Shown: in pieces, positions 18,014 to 27,533 of the stretch | Layout of the letters: each line of letters opens with the position of its first letter | How positions within the stretch are numbered: the stretch's first letter is position 1 | DNA from: Bacilli bacterium | GTDB taxonomy: Bacteria > Bacillota_I > Bacilli_A > RF39 > UBA660 | Direction of reading: 5' to 3' | NCBI GenBank assembly: GCA_029100965.1 | Contig: JAQXQC010000074.1 | Location: 1 to 35,494, forward strand | DNA length: 35,494 nt | Notes under the pieces: generated by a model | What the model saw: only the letters and a program-made list of their open reading frames with translations | Told to the model about the DNA's origin: nothing | Database searches by the model: none | Translations under genes and position numbers: made by a program

Positions 18014-18616
18014 ATGTTTCCAAATAATTTGAAAAAAATGATTGATTGTTTTAAAAAACTTCCTGGTATAGGTGAAAAAACTGCAGAGCGTCTTGCTTTT
18101 TCTTTATTGGATTTTAATAAAGAACAATTGACTATTTTTTCAGAGTCAATTGCTGATATTAGGGATAACATTTGTTACTGCAATGTTTGTGGTAATATTT
18201 CTGATAGTGAAGTTTGTACTATATGTTCTAATTCAACTAGAGATGATTCTGTTGTTTTAGTAGTAGAAAAAGCAAAAGATATTTTATTATTTGAAAAAAT
18301 AGGAGTTTTTAAAGGAAAGTACCATGTTTTGAATGGATTAATTTCTCCTATTGATAATATTGGTCCAAATGATATTAATCTTAATTCTTTAATTCAACGG
18401 GTGAAAGAAAATAATATAAAAGAAGTTATTTTTGCATTGAAGCCTAGTATAGAAGGGGAAACAACATTACAATATATAAAAAAGTTATTACATAGTGTAT
18501 CAGGTGATATTAAAGTTTCTAAGTTGGCTACTGGTGTTCCTATAGGAGCTGATATGGAATATATTGATTCTTTGACTCTGGAGTTGGCTATTGATGAGAG
18601 AAAAAGTTTAAATTAA
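18014..18616 (+). CDS. recR: Recombination mediator protein RecR
   Basis: Acts with RecF and RecO in gap repair. The 200-residue protein has an N-terminal helix-hairpin-helix (LPGIGEKTAERLAF near 16-30), a four-cysteine zinc finger (Cys56, 59, 68, 71), a TOPRIM domain starting VVLVVEKAKDI near 80, and the Walker-B-like C-terminal end LATGVPIGADMEYID. All are family-typical. The ATG follows the ybaB stop by one base, so translation is probably coupled; no clear ribosome-binding site is seen. Confidence 0.97.
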   Translation: MFPNNLKKMIDCFKKLPGIGEKTAERLAFSLLDFNKEQLTIFSESIADIRDNICYCNVCGNISDSEVCTICSNSTRDDSVVLVVEKAKDILLFEKIGVFKGKYHVLNGLISPIDNIGPNDINLNSLIQRVKENNIKEVIFALKPSIEGETTLQYIKKLLHSVSGDIKVSKLATGVPIGADMEYIDSLTLELAIDERKSLN

Positions 18617-18649
18617 CTAAAAGAACATAATATTTAATAGGTGATAATA

Positions 18650-18832
18650 TTGAAATTTTTGTTTTTTATAAAACGTTTAATTGTTGCTACATTACTTATT
18701 TATTCTTTTGATGTTTTTTTGGTATCTTTAAATTTTGTTATTCCAATTAATATTTTTACTGTGCTTTTAGTAAGTTTTTTTGATGTTCCAGCAATATTTT
18801 GTATGTTTTTGTTTTCTTTATTTTTATATTAA
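18650..18832 (+). CDS. BofA-like small membrane protein
   Basis: A 60-residue, very hydrophobic protein with two membrane spans (about 7-25 and 35-58). Its C-terminal half, IPINIFTVLLVSFFDVPAIF, matches the conserved core of the BofA family (PIN-x-x-T ... G-x-P-G), in which BofA inhibits sigma-K processing at the forespore membrane in B. subtilis. Position supports this: BofA genes follow recR in Bacilli. The second half of the usual GIPG motif is altered (DVPA). The start is TTG 18650 after AGGTGAT, a combination repeated in several genes here. Its role in a genome with no other visible early sporulation gene is unknown. Confidence 0.68.
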   Translation: MKFLFFIKRLIVATLLIYSFDVFLVSLNFVIPINIFTVLLVSFFDVPAIFCMFLFSLFLY

Positions 18833-18853
18833 AAATTTGAAGGTGGTGTGGTA

Positions 18854-19825
18854 ATGTTAAAAGATTATGAAAAAGATCAATTTATTCCTTATACTATTAT
18901 AAAACAATCTGTAATTAACAATAAATTATCACACGCTTATTTAATTAATGCTAATAATTATGAAAAGGCATTTGATTTTGCTTTGTCCATTGCTAAGTAT
19001 ATTTTTTGTAATAACCATTATGAATGTTCTTTGGATAAAAATTGCTCTGGTTGCAATATTTGTTCTAGAGTTGATAATTTTAATTATTCTGAATTAAAAA
19101 TTATTTCTTCTGACTCCGTAGTAATAAAAAAAGAACAATTGTTAGAATTGCAAAATGAGTTTAATCTTTCAGGAGTTGAAAATAAGTATCGTATTTATAT
19201 TATAAAAGATTGCGATAAAATGAATAAGCAAGCTTCTAATTGTTTATTAAAATTCTTAGAAGAACCTGCTCCAGGGGTAATAGCAATTCTTTTAACTAAT
19301 CATTTTTCTAATATATTGCCTACTATTGTGTCTAGGTGTCAAATTTTAAGATTAAATAACCTATCTTCTTGTGATGAAAGAAATACTTTAGAAAATTTTT
19401 TAGTTTCTAGTGATAATAATGGTACTTTAGAAAATGATTATAGTAGTGAAGAAAAAGAAAAGGTTCTTGATAATGTTTTAGAGTTTGTATTATATTTTGA
19501 AGAAAATGGTTTGGATTTTTTGATTTATCTTAGAAAAAAATGGGAGTTCGTTATTTCTTCTAGAGATAATTGTATTTTTGCTTTTTTCTTACTTATTCAA
19601 TTGTATTATGATGCTTTGAAATATAAAAATTCAATTAAAAATTATTTTTTTACTGAATATATTGATTCTATTTCATCTTTGGCTTCTAAAAATAATACTA
19701 AACAATTGATTGATAAATTAGAGATATTGCAATATGGTTATGATATGTTAAAATGTAATTTGAATATTAATCTTTTGATGGATGATATTGTTATTAAGAT
19801 GGGTGATAAAAATGAGTATAGTTGA
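18854..19825 (+). CDS. holB: DNA polymerase III subunit delta-prime
   Basis: Clamp-loader subunit, 323 residues. It has the AAA+ fold without a functional Walker A, as is normal for delta-prime. A cysteine cluster (Cys58, 64, 67, 70) fits the family zinc module. KKEQLLELQNEFNLSGVENKYRIYII and KFLEEPAPGVIAIL are diagnostic, and TIVSRCQIL carries the SRC motif. The ATG at 18854 follows AGGTGGTG. tmk, yaaQ and yaaR, which sit before holB in B. subtilis, are missing. The gene overlaps yaaT by 14 bases. Confidence 0.93.
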   Translation: MLKDYEKDQFIPYTIIKQSVINNKLSHAYLINANNYEKAFDFALSIAKYIFCNNHYECSLDKNCSGCNICSRVDNFNYSELKIISSDSVVIKKEQLLELQNEFNLSGVENKYRIYIIKDCDKMNKQASNCLLKFLEEPAPGVIAILLTNHFSNILPTIVSRCQILRLNNLSSCDERNTLENFLVSSDNNGTLENDYSSEEKEKVLDNVLEFVLYFEENGLDFLIYLRKKWEFVISSRDNCIFAFFLLIQLYYDALKYKNSIKNYFFTEYIDSISSLASKNNTKQLIDKLEILQYGYDMLKCNLNINLLMDDIVIKMGDKNEYS

Positions 19826-20600
19826 AGTTAAATGTGAAAAAAATCATTCAGTATTATTTTTGAAAAATAAAAATTTGAAATTAAAAAAGAATTTATCTGT
19901 AATTATTGAGACAGATAAAGGATTGGAATTTGGAAAAATTATTGGATTTGTGGATGATAGTTCAAAATTTGATAATGTTGAGCTTTTTTCTGTGATTAGA
20001 GTAGCTAGTAAGAAAGATTATTATCGTTATTTGGAAAATTTGAAATTAGAAGAAAATTGTTTTTCTGTATGTAAGGATATTGTTAATCGTTTAGCATTAG
20101 ATATGACTATTTTGGATGCTCATTATAACCTTGATCGTACGCAATTAATTTTTCGTTTTATTGCTGATTCTAGAATAGATTTTCGTCAACTTGCTCGTGA
20201 GTTAGGTGCGATTTTTCATACACGAATAGAACTTCGTCAAATTGGTATTCGGGATAAGGCAAAAGAAGTAGGTGGAATTGGTCCATGTGGTCGTTTGTTA
20301 TGCTGTAGTAGTTTTCTAAAGAGTTTTGATAGTGTTACTATTAATATGGCTAAAAATCAAAATGTTTCTTTAAATCCTACTAAGATAAATGGAGTTTGTG
20401 GAAGATTATTATGTTGTCTGAGGTATGAAAATGATAATTATGTGCAGGAAAAGAAGAAATACCCAAAAATCGGGTCTATTGCTGAAAGTTCAAAGGGGAA
20501 GGGGAAAGTTATTTCTGTAAATATAGTTAGAAATGTTTATACTGTTGAGTTAGAAAATAAAGAGAGGATTGAAGTGAATTATTTTGAAAGTAAAGAATAA
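19812..20600 (+). CDS. ricT: PSP1-domain protein YaaT/RicT
   Basis: Member of the YaaT/RicT family, in B. subtilis part of the RicAFT complex that works with RNase Y in mRNA maturation and affects competence and sporulation. The 262 residues include the PSP1 C-terminal domain and the hallmark cysteine motifs CGRLLCCSSFL and GVCGRLLCCLRYE, which bind iron-sulfur clusters in the complex. ATG 19812 is preceded by GGGTGAT and lies inside the holB end; trmN6 overlaps its 3' end by 17 bases. The order holB-yaaT-trmN6-rsmI is conserved in Bacilli, but yabA is absent. Confidence 0.93.
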   Translation: MSIVEVKCEKNHSVLFLKNKNLKLKKNLSVIIETDKGLEFGKIIGFVDDSSKFDNVELFSVIRVASKKDYYRYLENLKLEENCFSVCKDIVNRLALDMTILDAHYNLDRTQLIFRFIADSRIDFRQLARELGAIFHTRIELRQIGIRDKAKEVGGIGPCGRLLCCSSFLKSFDSVTINMAKNQNVSLNPTKINGVCGRLLCCLRYENDNYVQEKKKYPKIGSIAESSKGKGKVISVNIVRNVYTVELENKERIEVNYFESKE

Positions 20601-21309
20601 ATTATTAAATTTAGATACGGTTATTTATCAAGATAGTGATTGGTTTAAGTTTTCTCTAGATTCTGTGTTACTGGCAAATTTTGTTACAATTAATTGTAGG
20701 GTTAAAAAAATTATGGATTTTGCAACTGGAAATGCACCGGTGCCAATGTTGCTTTCTTATCGTACTAAAGCTCAAATTTATGGTATTGAGTATCAAAAAT
20801 GTGTTTATGAGTTAGCAATTCAGTCAGTAAGAGAAAATTGTTTAGATAATCAAGTTCATTTAATTTGCGATGATGTTTCTAATGTTCAAAATAATTTTAG
20901 TAGTGATTCTTTTGATGTTGTGACATGTAACCCTCCATATTTTAAATCTTTAAATTCTAGTTATCTTAATCAAAATTTTGTAAAATCGATAGCTAGACAT
21001 GAAATGTTTCTGGATTTAGATACAGTTTTGAAGCAAGCTTTTTATTTGTTGAAAACTGGTGGAATTTTTGCTATGGTTCATCGTACTGAAAGATTTAGTG
21101 AAATTTTAGAAAAAATGAAAAAATATCATTTGGAACCAAAGAGAATTCAATTTATTTATCCTAAAGAAGGAAAGAATAGTGATTTATTTTTGATAGAGGC
21201 TGTAAAAAATGGGAATGTTGGTTTGAAAATGTTATTTCCATTAATTATTCATGAAAATGATAATACTTATACAGAAGAAGTTTCTAGAATATTAGAATTT
21301 AAATATTAG
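20584..21309 (+). CDS. trmN6: tRNA(Val) adenine-37 N6-methyltransferase (YabB/TrmN6)
   Basis: SAM-dependent methyltransferase of the YabB/TrmN6 family, 241 residues. The SAM-binding motif lies around IMDFATGNAPVPMLL (near residue 44-58), and the catalytic NPPY motif is present in VVTCNPPYFKS. NPPY marks N6-adenine methylation, and the gene position after yaaT matches yabB. The start is a TTG at 20584, overlapping yaaT by 17 bases. The target tRNA is inferred from the family. The GIY-YIG protein gene yazA that often follows is missing. Confidence 0.88.
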   Translation: MKVKNKLLNLDTVIYQDSDWFKFSLDSVLLANFVTINCRVKKIMDFATGNAPVPMLLSYRTKAQIYGIEYQKCVYELAIQSVRENCLDNQVHLICDDVSNVQNNFSSDSFDVVTCNPPYFKSLNSSYLNQNFVKSIARHEMFLDLDTVLKQAFYLLKTGGIFAMVHRTERFSEILEKMKKYHLEPKRIQFIYPKEGKNSDLFLIEAVKNGNVGLKMLFPLIIHENDNTYTEEVSRILEFKY

Positions 21310-21319
21310 GAGGTTTTTT

Positions 21320-22165
21320 ATGTGGAAAAGAAGTTATGATAATGGTGCTATTTTATACCTAATTCCTACGCCTATTGGTAACATGGAAGATATTACTTTT
21401 AGAAGCTTAAGAATATTAAAGGAAGTAGATGTTGTTTTTTCTGAGGATACAAGAGTGACACAAAATTTATTTAATTATTTTGAAATTCAGAAGAAATTAG
21501 TTGCTCTTCATGATCATAATGAAAATATTGTTAAGGATGAGGTTCTTGCTTATTTGGAACAAGGTTGTAATGTTGCTATTGTTACAGATAGAGGAACACC
21601 AATTGTTAGTGATCCTGGTTATAAAACGGTGTCTTATGTTAGCAAAAAAGGATATTCAGTCGTTGCTTTGCCTGGTGCTTGTGCTTTTGTTCCAGCGTTA
21701 ATTGTGTCTGGAATCAATCCACAGCCTTTTACCTTTTATGGATTTTTGGATAGTAAAATTGAAAAAAGAAAAAAAGAATTAATGCAGTTGAAATTTGTAA
21801 CAAATACGCTTATTTTTTATGAGGCTCCTCATCGAATTTTACAAACAATGAAATTAATGTTAGAAATTTTTGGGGATAGAGAAGTTAGTTTATCTAGAGA
21901 GATTACTAAGAAATTTGAGAGTGTTTATCGGGGAAAAATTTCTAATTTATTGCCGACATTGGAAAGTATTAAAGGAGAATTTGTTATTGTTGTATCTGGT
22001 TTTGAAAAGAATCTTGCTGATATGGAGTGTGGAATAGTTGAGCAGGTACAATTTTATATAGATAATGGCATGAAAAAGATGGAAGCAATTAAAATTGTAG
22101 CAAGAGAAAGAGAAATGAAGAAAAATGATGTATACGCTTTGTATCATCAGGAGGTAGAAAAGTGA
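21320..22165 (+). CDS. rsmI: 16S rRNA (cytidine1402-2'-O)-methyltransferase RsmI
   Basis: Methylates the 2'-OH of C1402 in 16S rRNA to tune decoding. The tetrapyrrole-methylase fold is evident: YLIPTPIGNMEDITFRSL near residue 12, FSEDTRVT near 40, TDRGTPIVSDPGYK near 95 (SDAGTPxxSDPG in most members), LPGACAFVPALIVSG near 118 (GPSA more usual), and ITKKFESVYRG near 193. Length 281 is normal. A perfect TAGGAGG ribosome-binding site precedes it. Its TGA stop overlaps the pth GTG by four bases. Confidence 0.94.
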   Translation: MWKRSYDNGAILYLIPTPIGNMEDITFRSLRILKEVDVVFSEDTRVTQNLFNYFEIQKKLVALHDHNENIVKDEVLAYLEQGCNVAIVTDRGTPIVSDPGYKTVSYVSKKGYSVVALPGACAFVPALIVSGINPQPFTFYGFLDSKIEKRKKELMQLKFVTNTLIFYEAPHRILQTMKLMLEIFGDREVSLSREITKKFESVYRGKISNLLPTLESIKGEFVIVVSGFEKNLADMECGIVEQVQFYIDNGMKKMEAIKIVAREREMKKNDVYALYHQEVEK

Positions 22166-22722
22166 AATTGATAGTGGGTTTGGGTAATCCTGGTAGGGAA
22201 TACGTTAATACTAGACATAATATTGGTTTTCAATTGTTAGATTATATTGCTGGTAAAAATGGTTATTGTTTTTCTAGAGAAAAGTTTAACGGCAGTTGTG
22301 CAGAATTGATGATTAATGGAGAAAAAGTATTACTTGTTAAACCTTTATCTTATATGAATTTATCAGGGTCAGTAGTTGCTAAATATGTTTCTTTTTATAA
22401 GATTAGTTTTGATAATATTTTGATTATTCAAGATGATTTGGATATGAATTTTGGGAGAATTAAGATTGTTTATGACAGTAGTTGTGGTGGACATAATGGA
22501 ATTAGAGATATTGAAAGGTGTCTTGGGACTAAAAAATATACTAGATTAAAAATTGGAATTGCGCATGATAAATCAATGGATACAAAGGATTACGTATTAG
22601 GGAGTTTTAATAAAGATGAGCAGCAAGAAATAGAAAAAATTGATCATTATTTAGAGAATGTAGTTCATGATTTTTGTTGTATGAGTTTGGAAAATTTGAT
22701 GAGTAAATATAATCGAAAATAA
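22162..22722 (+). CDS. pth: Peptidyl-tRNA hydrolase
   Basis: Releases tRNA from peptidyl-tRNA that drops off the ribosome. The 186 residues include the catalytic set: Asn9 in GLGNPG, His19 in TRHNIGF, Asn in SYMNLSG and Asp in IIQDDLD. These match N10, H20, N68 and D93 of the E. coli enzyme. The start is GTG 22162, which overlaps the rsmI stop (GTGA) and has CAGGAGG upstream. It is followed by mfd, as in B. subtilis, where fin and spoVT also belong to this neighbourhood. Confidence 0.96.
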   Translation: MKLIVGLGNPGREYVNTRHNIGFQLLDYIAGKNGYCFSREKFNGSCAELMINGEKVLLVKPLSYMNLSGSVVAKYVSFYKISFDNILIIQDDLDMNFGRIKIVYDSSCGGHNGIRDIERCLGTKKYTRLKIGIAHDKSMDTKDYVLGSFNKDEQQEIEKIDHYLENVVHDFCCMSLENLMSKYNRK

Positions 22723-22768
22723 AAATACTTATCAATATTTTTTTCGTTATTTAAGGAGGAATGTTTGT

Positions 22769-25700
22769 ATGAATTTTTTTGAGCGTTTGTTTGATGTCTG
22801 TGATAATGATTATTATGGAGTAAGTGGGCTTAATGCTGAATTGAATTGTGTTTATGTTTATGATGCTTTTGTTAAATATCAGAGAGGTATGGTTATTGTT
22901 ACTAATTCTTTGTATGAAGCTAATACTTTATATAATAAGTTGTTGAGTTATACAAATAGAGTATTATTTTTTCCTATGGATGATTTTATTACAAGTGAAG
23001 CAATAGCAATTAGTCCTGAATTTAAGAGTGAAAGAATTCATACTTTAAATCAATTATCTAGAGATAATAATTATATTGTTGTTACTAATTTGATGGGTAT
23101 ACTTAGGTATTTGCCTACTGTTGATGTTTGGAAAAGTCACATTATTCATTTAAAAAAGGGAATGTCAGTTGAAAGAGATCGATTGATTCAACAGTTGTAT
23201 GAGATGGGATATGAAAGAGAGACAATTGTTAGCGAAACAGGTAAATTGGGGGTTAGAGGCTATGTTTTAGATATTTTTCCTATTGATTTTGATAATCCTA
23301 TTCGTATAGAATTTTGGGGAGATGAAATTGATAGTATAAAATACTTTGATATTGATTCACAAATTTCATCGAATTTGGTAGATGAGATTGATATTCATCC
23401 ATATTCTGAATTTTTACTTAGTACTAAATCTATGGATGATGTTGTGCAAAAAAAACAAAAGTATTTAAAGTATTATTCAGATCAAATTGGTTCATTATGG
23501 GATTATATGGGTAAATATATGTGTTTTTATTATGACTATAATCAAATTGAAGAAGGTTATAAAATACTTAGGGAAACTATTTTTAATTATGATAAGGATA
23601 ATCGTAATACAGCAGGTATTCAGACTGATTATATGTATGATTTAAAAGATATTTGTTTTGAAAAAGAAATCTTTTTAATGAATTTTGACAATATTTTGAT
23701 GAATATTAAATTAAAAGAAGAAAAAAAATATATTAGTGGTGCAGTAGATTGTTATAATGGTAATTTTAATTTATTGAAAAACGATTTAGAGAAATATTTA
23801 TTACATAATAAAACAGTTATTCTTTGTGTTGAAGATGAAAATTCTAGAAAGAGAATTGGGAAGTATTTTGAAGATATAAATATTGTTAATTCTAGTGAAG
23901 ATTCTATTGCTTTGGGAAAAATTAACATTATTGTTAAAGGTATTGATTCTGGATTCCTTTTTGGGGATTATGTGGTAATTTCGGCAAATGATATGTTTCA
24001 TACTAGTGAAGTAAAGAAAAAATATAAAAATAAATTTAAACTTGGGACTAAAATTAATAGTGTTAGTAATATTTCTAAAGGAGATTATATTGTACATGAG
24101 TCGCATGGAATTGGAATTTATGATGAATTGTGTACAATTGTGAAAAATGGTTATAAAAAAGATTATATAAAATTAATTTATGATGGTGGAGATGTTTTAT
24201 ATATTCCTGTAGAAAAAATAGATCGAATTAGTAAATTTTCTGGAAAAGAAGGTGTTAGTGTTCGTCTTGATAGTCTTAGTAGCGATAAATGGCAGAAGAG
24301 GAAGGCTCGTGTTCGTAGTAGATTAGAAGATATTGCAGCTAATTTAATTAAGGTTTCTGCTGAAAGAGAAGCAATGAAGGGGTTTGCTTTTTCTCAAGAT
24401 GATGAGACGCAAGTTTTGTTTGACAGTAATTTTCAATTTGAAGAAACTCCTGATCAATTGAAGGCTATTTCAGCGATTAAATATGAGATGGAAAAGCCTA
24501 AACCTATGGATATGTTGTTGTGTGGAGATGTTGGTTATGGAAAAACAGAGGTTGCTTTTCGTGCAATGTTTAAGGCAGTAAATGATGGAAAACAAGTAGC
24601 TTATTTGTGTCCAACGACTATTTTATCAAATCAACAGTATAAGAATGCTTTGAAGAGATTTGCTGATTTTCCTGTTTCTATTGCTTTGTTAAATCGTTTT
24701 GTTGATCGAAAAAAACAGAAAAAAATTATTGAGGATGTTAAAGAGGGAAAGGTAGATATTTTATTTGGTACACATAGAATTCTTAGTAATGATATTTCTT
24801 TTCGTGATTTGGGATTGTTGGTAATTGATGAAGAACAGAGATTTGGTGTTACGCATAAAGAGAAAATTAAACAGTATAAAGCAAATATAGATGTTCTTAC
24901 TTTGTCTGCTACCCCCATTCCTAGGACACTTCAAATGTCAATGACTGGGATTCGTAGTCTTGCTTTGATAGAAACTCCTCCTCTTCAACGTTTACCTATT
25001 CAAACTTATGTACTTGGGGAAAATAATAATGTAATTAAAGATGCTTTATATAAGGAGCTATCGAGAAATGGTCAGGCTTTTGTTTTATATAATCATGTTG
25101 ATGATATTGAAAATAAGATGATTAAATTAAATGAGCTAGTTCCTGATGCTAGAATGGATTTTGCTCATGGGCAAATGACTAAAACTGAACTTGAAGATAA
25201 GATGCAAGATTTTATTGATCATAAATTTGACGTGTTAGTTTGTACGACAATTATTGAAACAGGAATAGATATTCCTAATGTAAATACTTTAATTATTATG
25301 GATGCTGATCATTTTGGTTTATCGCAATTGTATCAAATTAGGGGAAGAATTGGTCGTAGTGATAAGATTGGTTATGCATATTTAATGTATGATAGTCATA
25401 AAGAGTTGAATGAGATTGCTGTTAAACGTTTGAATACAATTAAGGAATTTACAGAACTTGGTAGTGGATTTAAGATTGCAATGAGGGATTTATCTATTCG
25501 AGGGGCTGGAGATATTCTTGGTAGTGAACAATCTGGTTTTATTGATACAATTGGTATTGAACTTTATTTAAAGATGTTGAAAGATGCTGTTGATAAAATT
25601 AAAGGGGAGTATGTAGAAGAAGAAGTTGATGAGAATTTAGATAATCGTAGTTTGATTGATGTGGATACTCATATAGATGATAATTACATTAAAGATGATG

Positions 25701-26104
25701 ACTTAAAGATAGAAATTCATAAGAAAATTAATGAAGTAAATTCTATGGAAAAATTAAATGAAGTAAAAGCAGAATTAGAAAATCGATTTGGAAAAATTAG
25801 TTATGAGTTAGAAGTTTATATGTATGAAGAATGGTTTGAAAAATTAGCTAATAAATTAGAAATTAAGAAAGTAAAACAAACCAAAACTATGATTGATTTA
25901 GAGTTATCAGAAGATATTAGTAAAAGAGTACAAGGTGAAGAATTATTTATGTTGTCTTATGAAATATCTAAAAATTTTAAGTTGAGTTTTAAGGATAATA
26001 AGATTCATATTATTTTAGAACTGATTAATTTAGATAAGCATTTTTTGTTATATATTATTGAACTTTTATCCAAGTTAATTGAAAAATTGGAATTAAGTAT
26101 TTAA
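22769..26104 (+). CDS. mfd: Transcription-repair coupling factor Mfd
   Basis: Translocase that removes stalled RNA polymerase and recruits the UvrA excision system. The 1111 residues hold the UvrB-like N-terminal module (1-350), the RNA-polymerase-interacting CarD-like domain (about 435-500, beginning KGDYIVHESHGIG), the helicase core with Walker A GDVGYGKTE near 582 and DEEQ near 686, then the TRG motif region (about 860-930) and the C-terminal UvrA-masking domain. Length is normal. The ribosome-binding site is AAGGAGGA with 8-base spacing. Confidence 0.97.
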   Translation: MNFFERLFDVCDNDYYGVSGLNAELNCVYVYDAFVKYQRGMVIVTNSLYEANTLYNKLLSYTNRVLFFPMDDFITSEAIAISPEFKSERIHTLNQLSRDNNYIVVTNLMGILRYLPTVDVWKSHIIHLKKGMSVERDRLIQQLYEMGYERETIVSETGKLGVRGYVLDIFPIDFDNPIRIEFWGDEIDSIKYFDIDSQISSNLVDEIDIHPYSEFLLSTKSMDDVVQKKQKYLKYYSDQIGSLWDYMGKYMCFYYDYNQIEEGYKILRETIFNYDKDNRNTAGIQTDYMYDLKDICFEKEIFLMNFDNILMNIKLKEEKKYISGAVDCYNGNFNLLKNDLEKYLLHNKTVILCVEDENSRKRIGKYFEDINIVNSSEDSIALGKINIIVKGIDSGFLFGDYVVISANDMFHTSEVKKKYKNKFKLGTKINSVSNISKGDYIVHESHGIGIYDELCTIVKNGYKKDYIKLIYDGGDVLYIPVEKIDRISKFSGKEGVSVRLDSLSSDKWQKRKARVRSRLEDIAANLIKVSAEREAMKGFAFSQDDETQVLFDSNFQFEETPDQLKAISAIKYEMEKPKPMDMLLCGDVGYGKTEVAFRAMFKAVNDGKQVAYLCPTTILSNQQYKNALKRFADFPVSIALLNRFVDRKKQKKIIEDVKEGKVDILFGTHRILSNDISFRDLGLLVIDEEQRFGVTHKEKIKQYKANIDVLTLSATPIPRTLQMSMTGIRSLALIETPPLQRLPIQTYVLGENNNVIKDALYKELSRNGQAFVLYNHVDDIENKMIKLNELVPDARMDFAHGQMTKTELEDKMQDFIDHKFDVLVCTTIIETGIDIPNVNTLIIMDADHFGLSQLYQIRGRIGRSDKIGYAYLMYDSHKELNEIAVKRLNTIKEFTELGSGFKIAMRDLSIRGAGDILGSEQSGFIDTIGIELYLKMLKDAVDKIKGEYVEEEVDENLDNRSLIDVDTHIDDNYIKDDDLKIEIHKKINEVNSMEKLNEVKAELENRFGKISYELEVYMYEEWFEKLANKLEIKKVKQTKTMIDLELSEDISKRVQGEELFMLSYEISKNFKLSFKDNKIHIILELINLDKHFLLYIIELLSKLIEKLELSI

Positions 26105-26157
26105 AGAATTATATTGTATTTTATTAGAAATAGAGAGTACTGTTAATTCTTTTTTTC

Positions 26158-26186
26158 TTGTTTTGAAAAAAATATTTAAGTATAAT
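26158..26186 (+). promoter_or_regulatory. Promoter of the HAD phosphatase gene
   Basis: TTGTTT (26158-26163), 17 bases, perfect TATAAT (26181-26186). The predicted start near 26193 leaves a leader of only about 13 bases, just enough for the ribosome-binding site. Confidence 0.6.
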
Positions 26187-26205
26187 GATAAAGAGGTGTA
26201 TTTTT

Positions 26206-26973
26206 GTGAAAATAATATTTAGTGATTTTGATAAAACTTTGGTAGATAGAGGTGTTAATAATGGTAAAATTAAAGATATTAATTTAGATATTCTTAAAAA
26301 ACTTAAGAGTAATCAAGTTAATTTTTCTATTGTAAGTGGTAGATGTTTATCTTTTTTTAAAGAAGAATATCCAGAATTGATGAATGTTGTTTCATTTTTT
26401 ATTTCTTCTAATGGTAGTAGTATATATGATGTTTTGGAGAGTAAGTATATTTATTTTAGTTTTATTGATAGTAGTGATTTAGAAAAAATTTATGAGTGTG
26501 CTAAAAAGTATAATTTGAGTATATATTTTAATTTATTAGATAAACGGCTTTATTTAGAGAAAGGTTCTTATCAGTATTTTAAGTTTAATGAGATACAATG
26601 TGAACAAGTAGTATTGATTGGGAATATTGAAAATTATGAAATTTTAATTGACAATATTGAGAAAATTGAAAATTTAAAAATTAGTAACAAAGGAAAAAAT
26701 CCAGATAATGGTAGTTTCTTTTTGGATATTAATCGAAAGGATGTATCTAAAGGAAAAGCAATTTCTTATTTATGTGATTATTTAGAAATTGATAGAAATG
26801 ATACTATTTGTTTTGGTGATAGTGATAATGATTTATCAATGTTTCAAGTAGTTGGTCGAGGGATAGCTGTTGAAAATGCAAGTGATGAAATAAAAAAATA
26901 TGCTGATGAGACAATTGGAACTGTATGGGAAGATAGTGTATTTAGTTATATTGACAATAAATTTAATCAATAA
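26206..26973 (+). CDS. Cof-type HAD-IIB family phosphatase
   Basis: Haloacid-dehalogenase phosphatase of the Cof/YkrA type, cytoplasmic, 255 residues. Motif I is DFDKT at residues 7-11, motif II is IVSGR near 41, a motif III lysine is in KDVSKGKA near 184, and motif IV is GDSDND near 204. The roughly 100-residue cap between motifs II and III is type IIB. The substrate is probably a small phosphorylated metabolite such as a sugar phosphate or flavin, and is not predictable. The GTG at 26206 is used because AGAGGTG lies 7 bases before it. It has its own promoter and terminator. Confidence 0.88.
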   Translation: MKIIFSDFDKTLVDRGVNNGKIKDINLDILKKLKSNQVNFSIVSGRCLSFFKEEYPELMNVVSFFISSNGSSIYDVLESKYIYFSFIDSSDLEKIYECAKKYNLSIYFNLLDKRLYLEKGSYQYFKFNEIQCEQVVLIGNIENYEILIDNIEKIENLKISNKGKNPDNGSFFLDINRKDVSKGKAISYLCDYLEIDRNDTICFGDSDNDLSMFQVVGRGIAVENASDEIKKYADETIGTVWEDSVFSYIDNKFNQ

Positions 26974-27061
26974 AATAATTTTTTTAAAATTGTGTATTTT
27001 TTCCTTGTTATTTGTTTAATATTATAATGTAGTTGTAATTTCTTTTTTTGTTTATTCCTGG

Positions 27062-27092
27062 AAAAAGCTGATGATTAATCATTGGCTTTTTT
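27062..27092 (+). terminator. Terminator of the HAD phosphatase gene
   Basis: AAAAAGC (27062-27068) pairs with GCTTTTT (27085-27091). The loop is itself closed by the palindrome ATGATTAATCAT. A T-run ends the stem. Confidence 0.75.
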
Positions 27093-27190
27093 GTAAAGTT
27101 TTTGTGGATTTTTGTGGAATAGTATATTTTTTTTAACATTTTTTATTTATTTTTTATTTTTTTGGTATAATTATGAAAAAGAGGGATGTT

Positions 27191-27505
27191 ATGAAAAAAG
27201 ATAGAATTATTAATACTGAGGAATTAAGATTAAAAATTGTGAATATGTTAAAGATATATGGTTATTATGATGGTATTTTGGTGAACAGTAGTAATGAAAA
27301 AGGGTTTGTGGATGGAAGTTTATTTTTAGATGATATTATTCTTAATAGGAAAGATTTTAAAGAATTAAAACGAAGTGTCAAAAAATTATTAGACTATTGT
27401 TATGAGAATAACTTTGATGAGTTGATAAGAGAAGTAAATTATTTTTATCAAGTAATGGGAAAAAATATTCGTAAAAAATTCGGCAATTTATTTGATAAGT
27501 TTTGA
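27191..27505 (+). CDS. Unrecognised 104-residue protein
   Basis: I do not recognise this protein. It is 104 residues, rich in Lys, Asn and Tyr, with no membrane segment or cysteine cluster. The C-terminal half (about residues 55-104) reads as helical, with alternating basic and hydrophobic residues. ATG 27191 follows GAGGG at 5 bases. An in-frame ATG at 27173 is too close to the extended -10 (TGGTATAAT, 27163-27171) to be translated from that promoter. The DUF2974 hydrolase follows after 28 bases with its own TGGAGG site, so the two are probably co-transcribed. Two near-identical 10-mers, TTTGTGGATT and TTTGTGGAAT (27101-27120), lie upstream. Confidence 0.65.
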   Translation: MKKDRIINTEELRLKIVNMLKIYGYYDGILVNSSNEKGFVDGSLFLDDIILNRKDFKELKRSVKKLLDYCYENNFDELIREVNYFYQVMGKNIRKKFGNLFDKF

Positions 27506-27533
27506 TGAATTGTTTTTGATTGGAGGATAGAAA

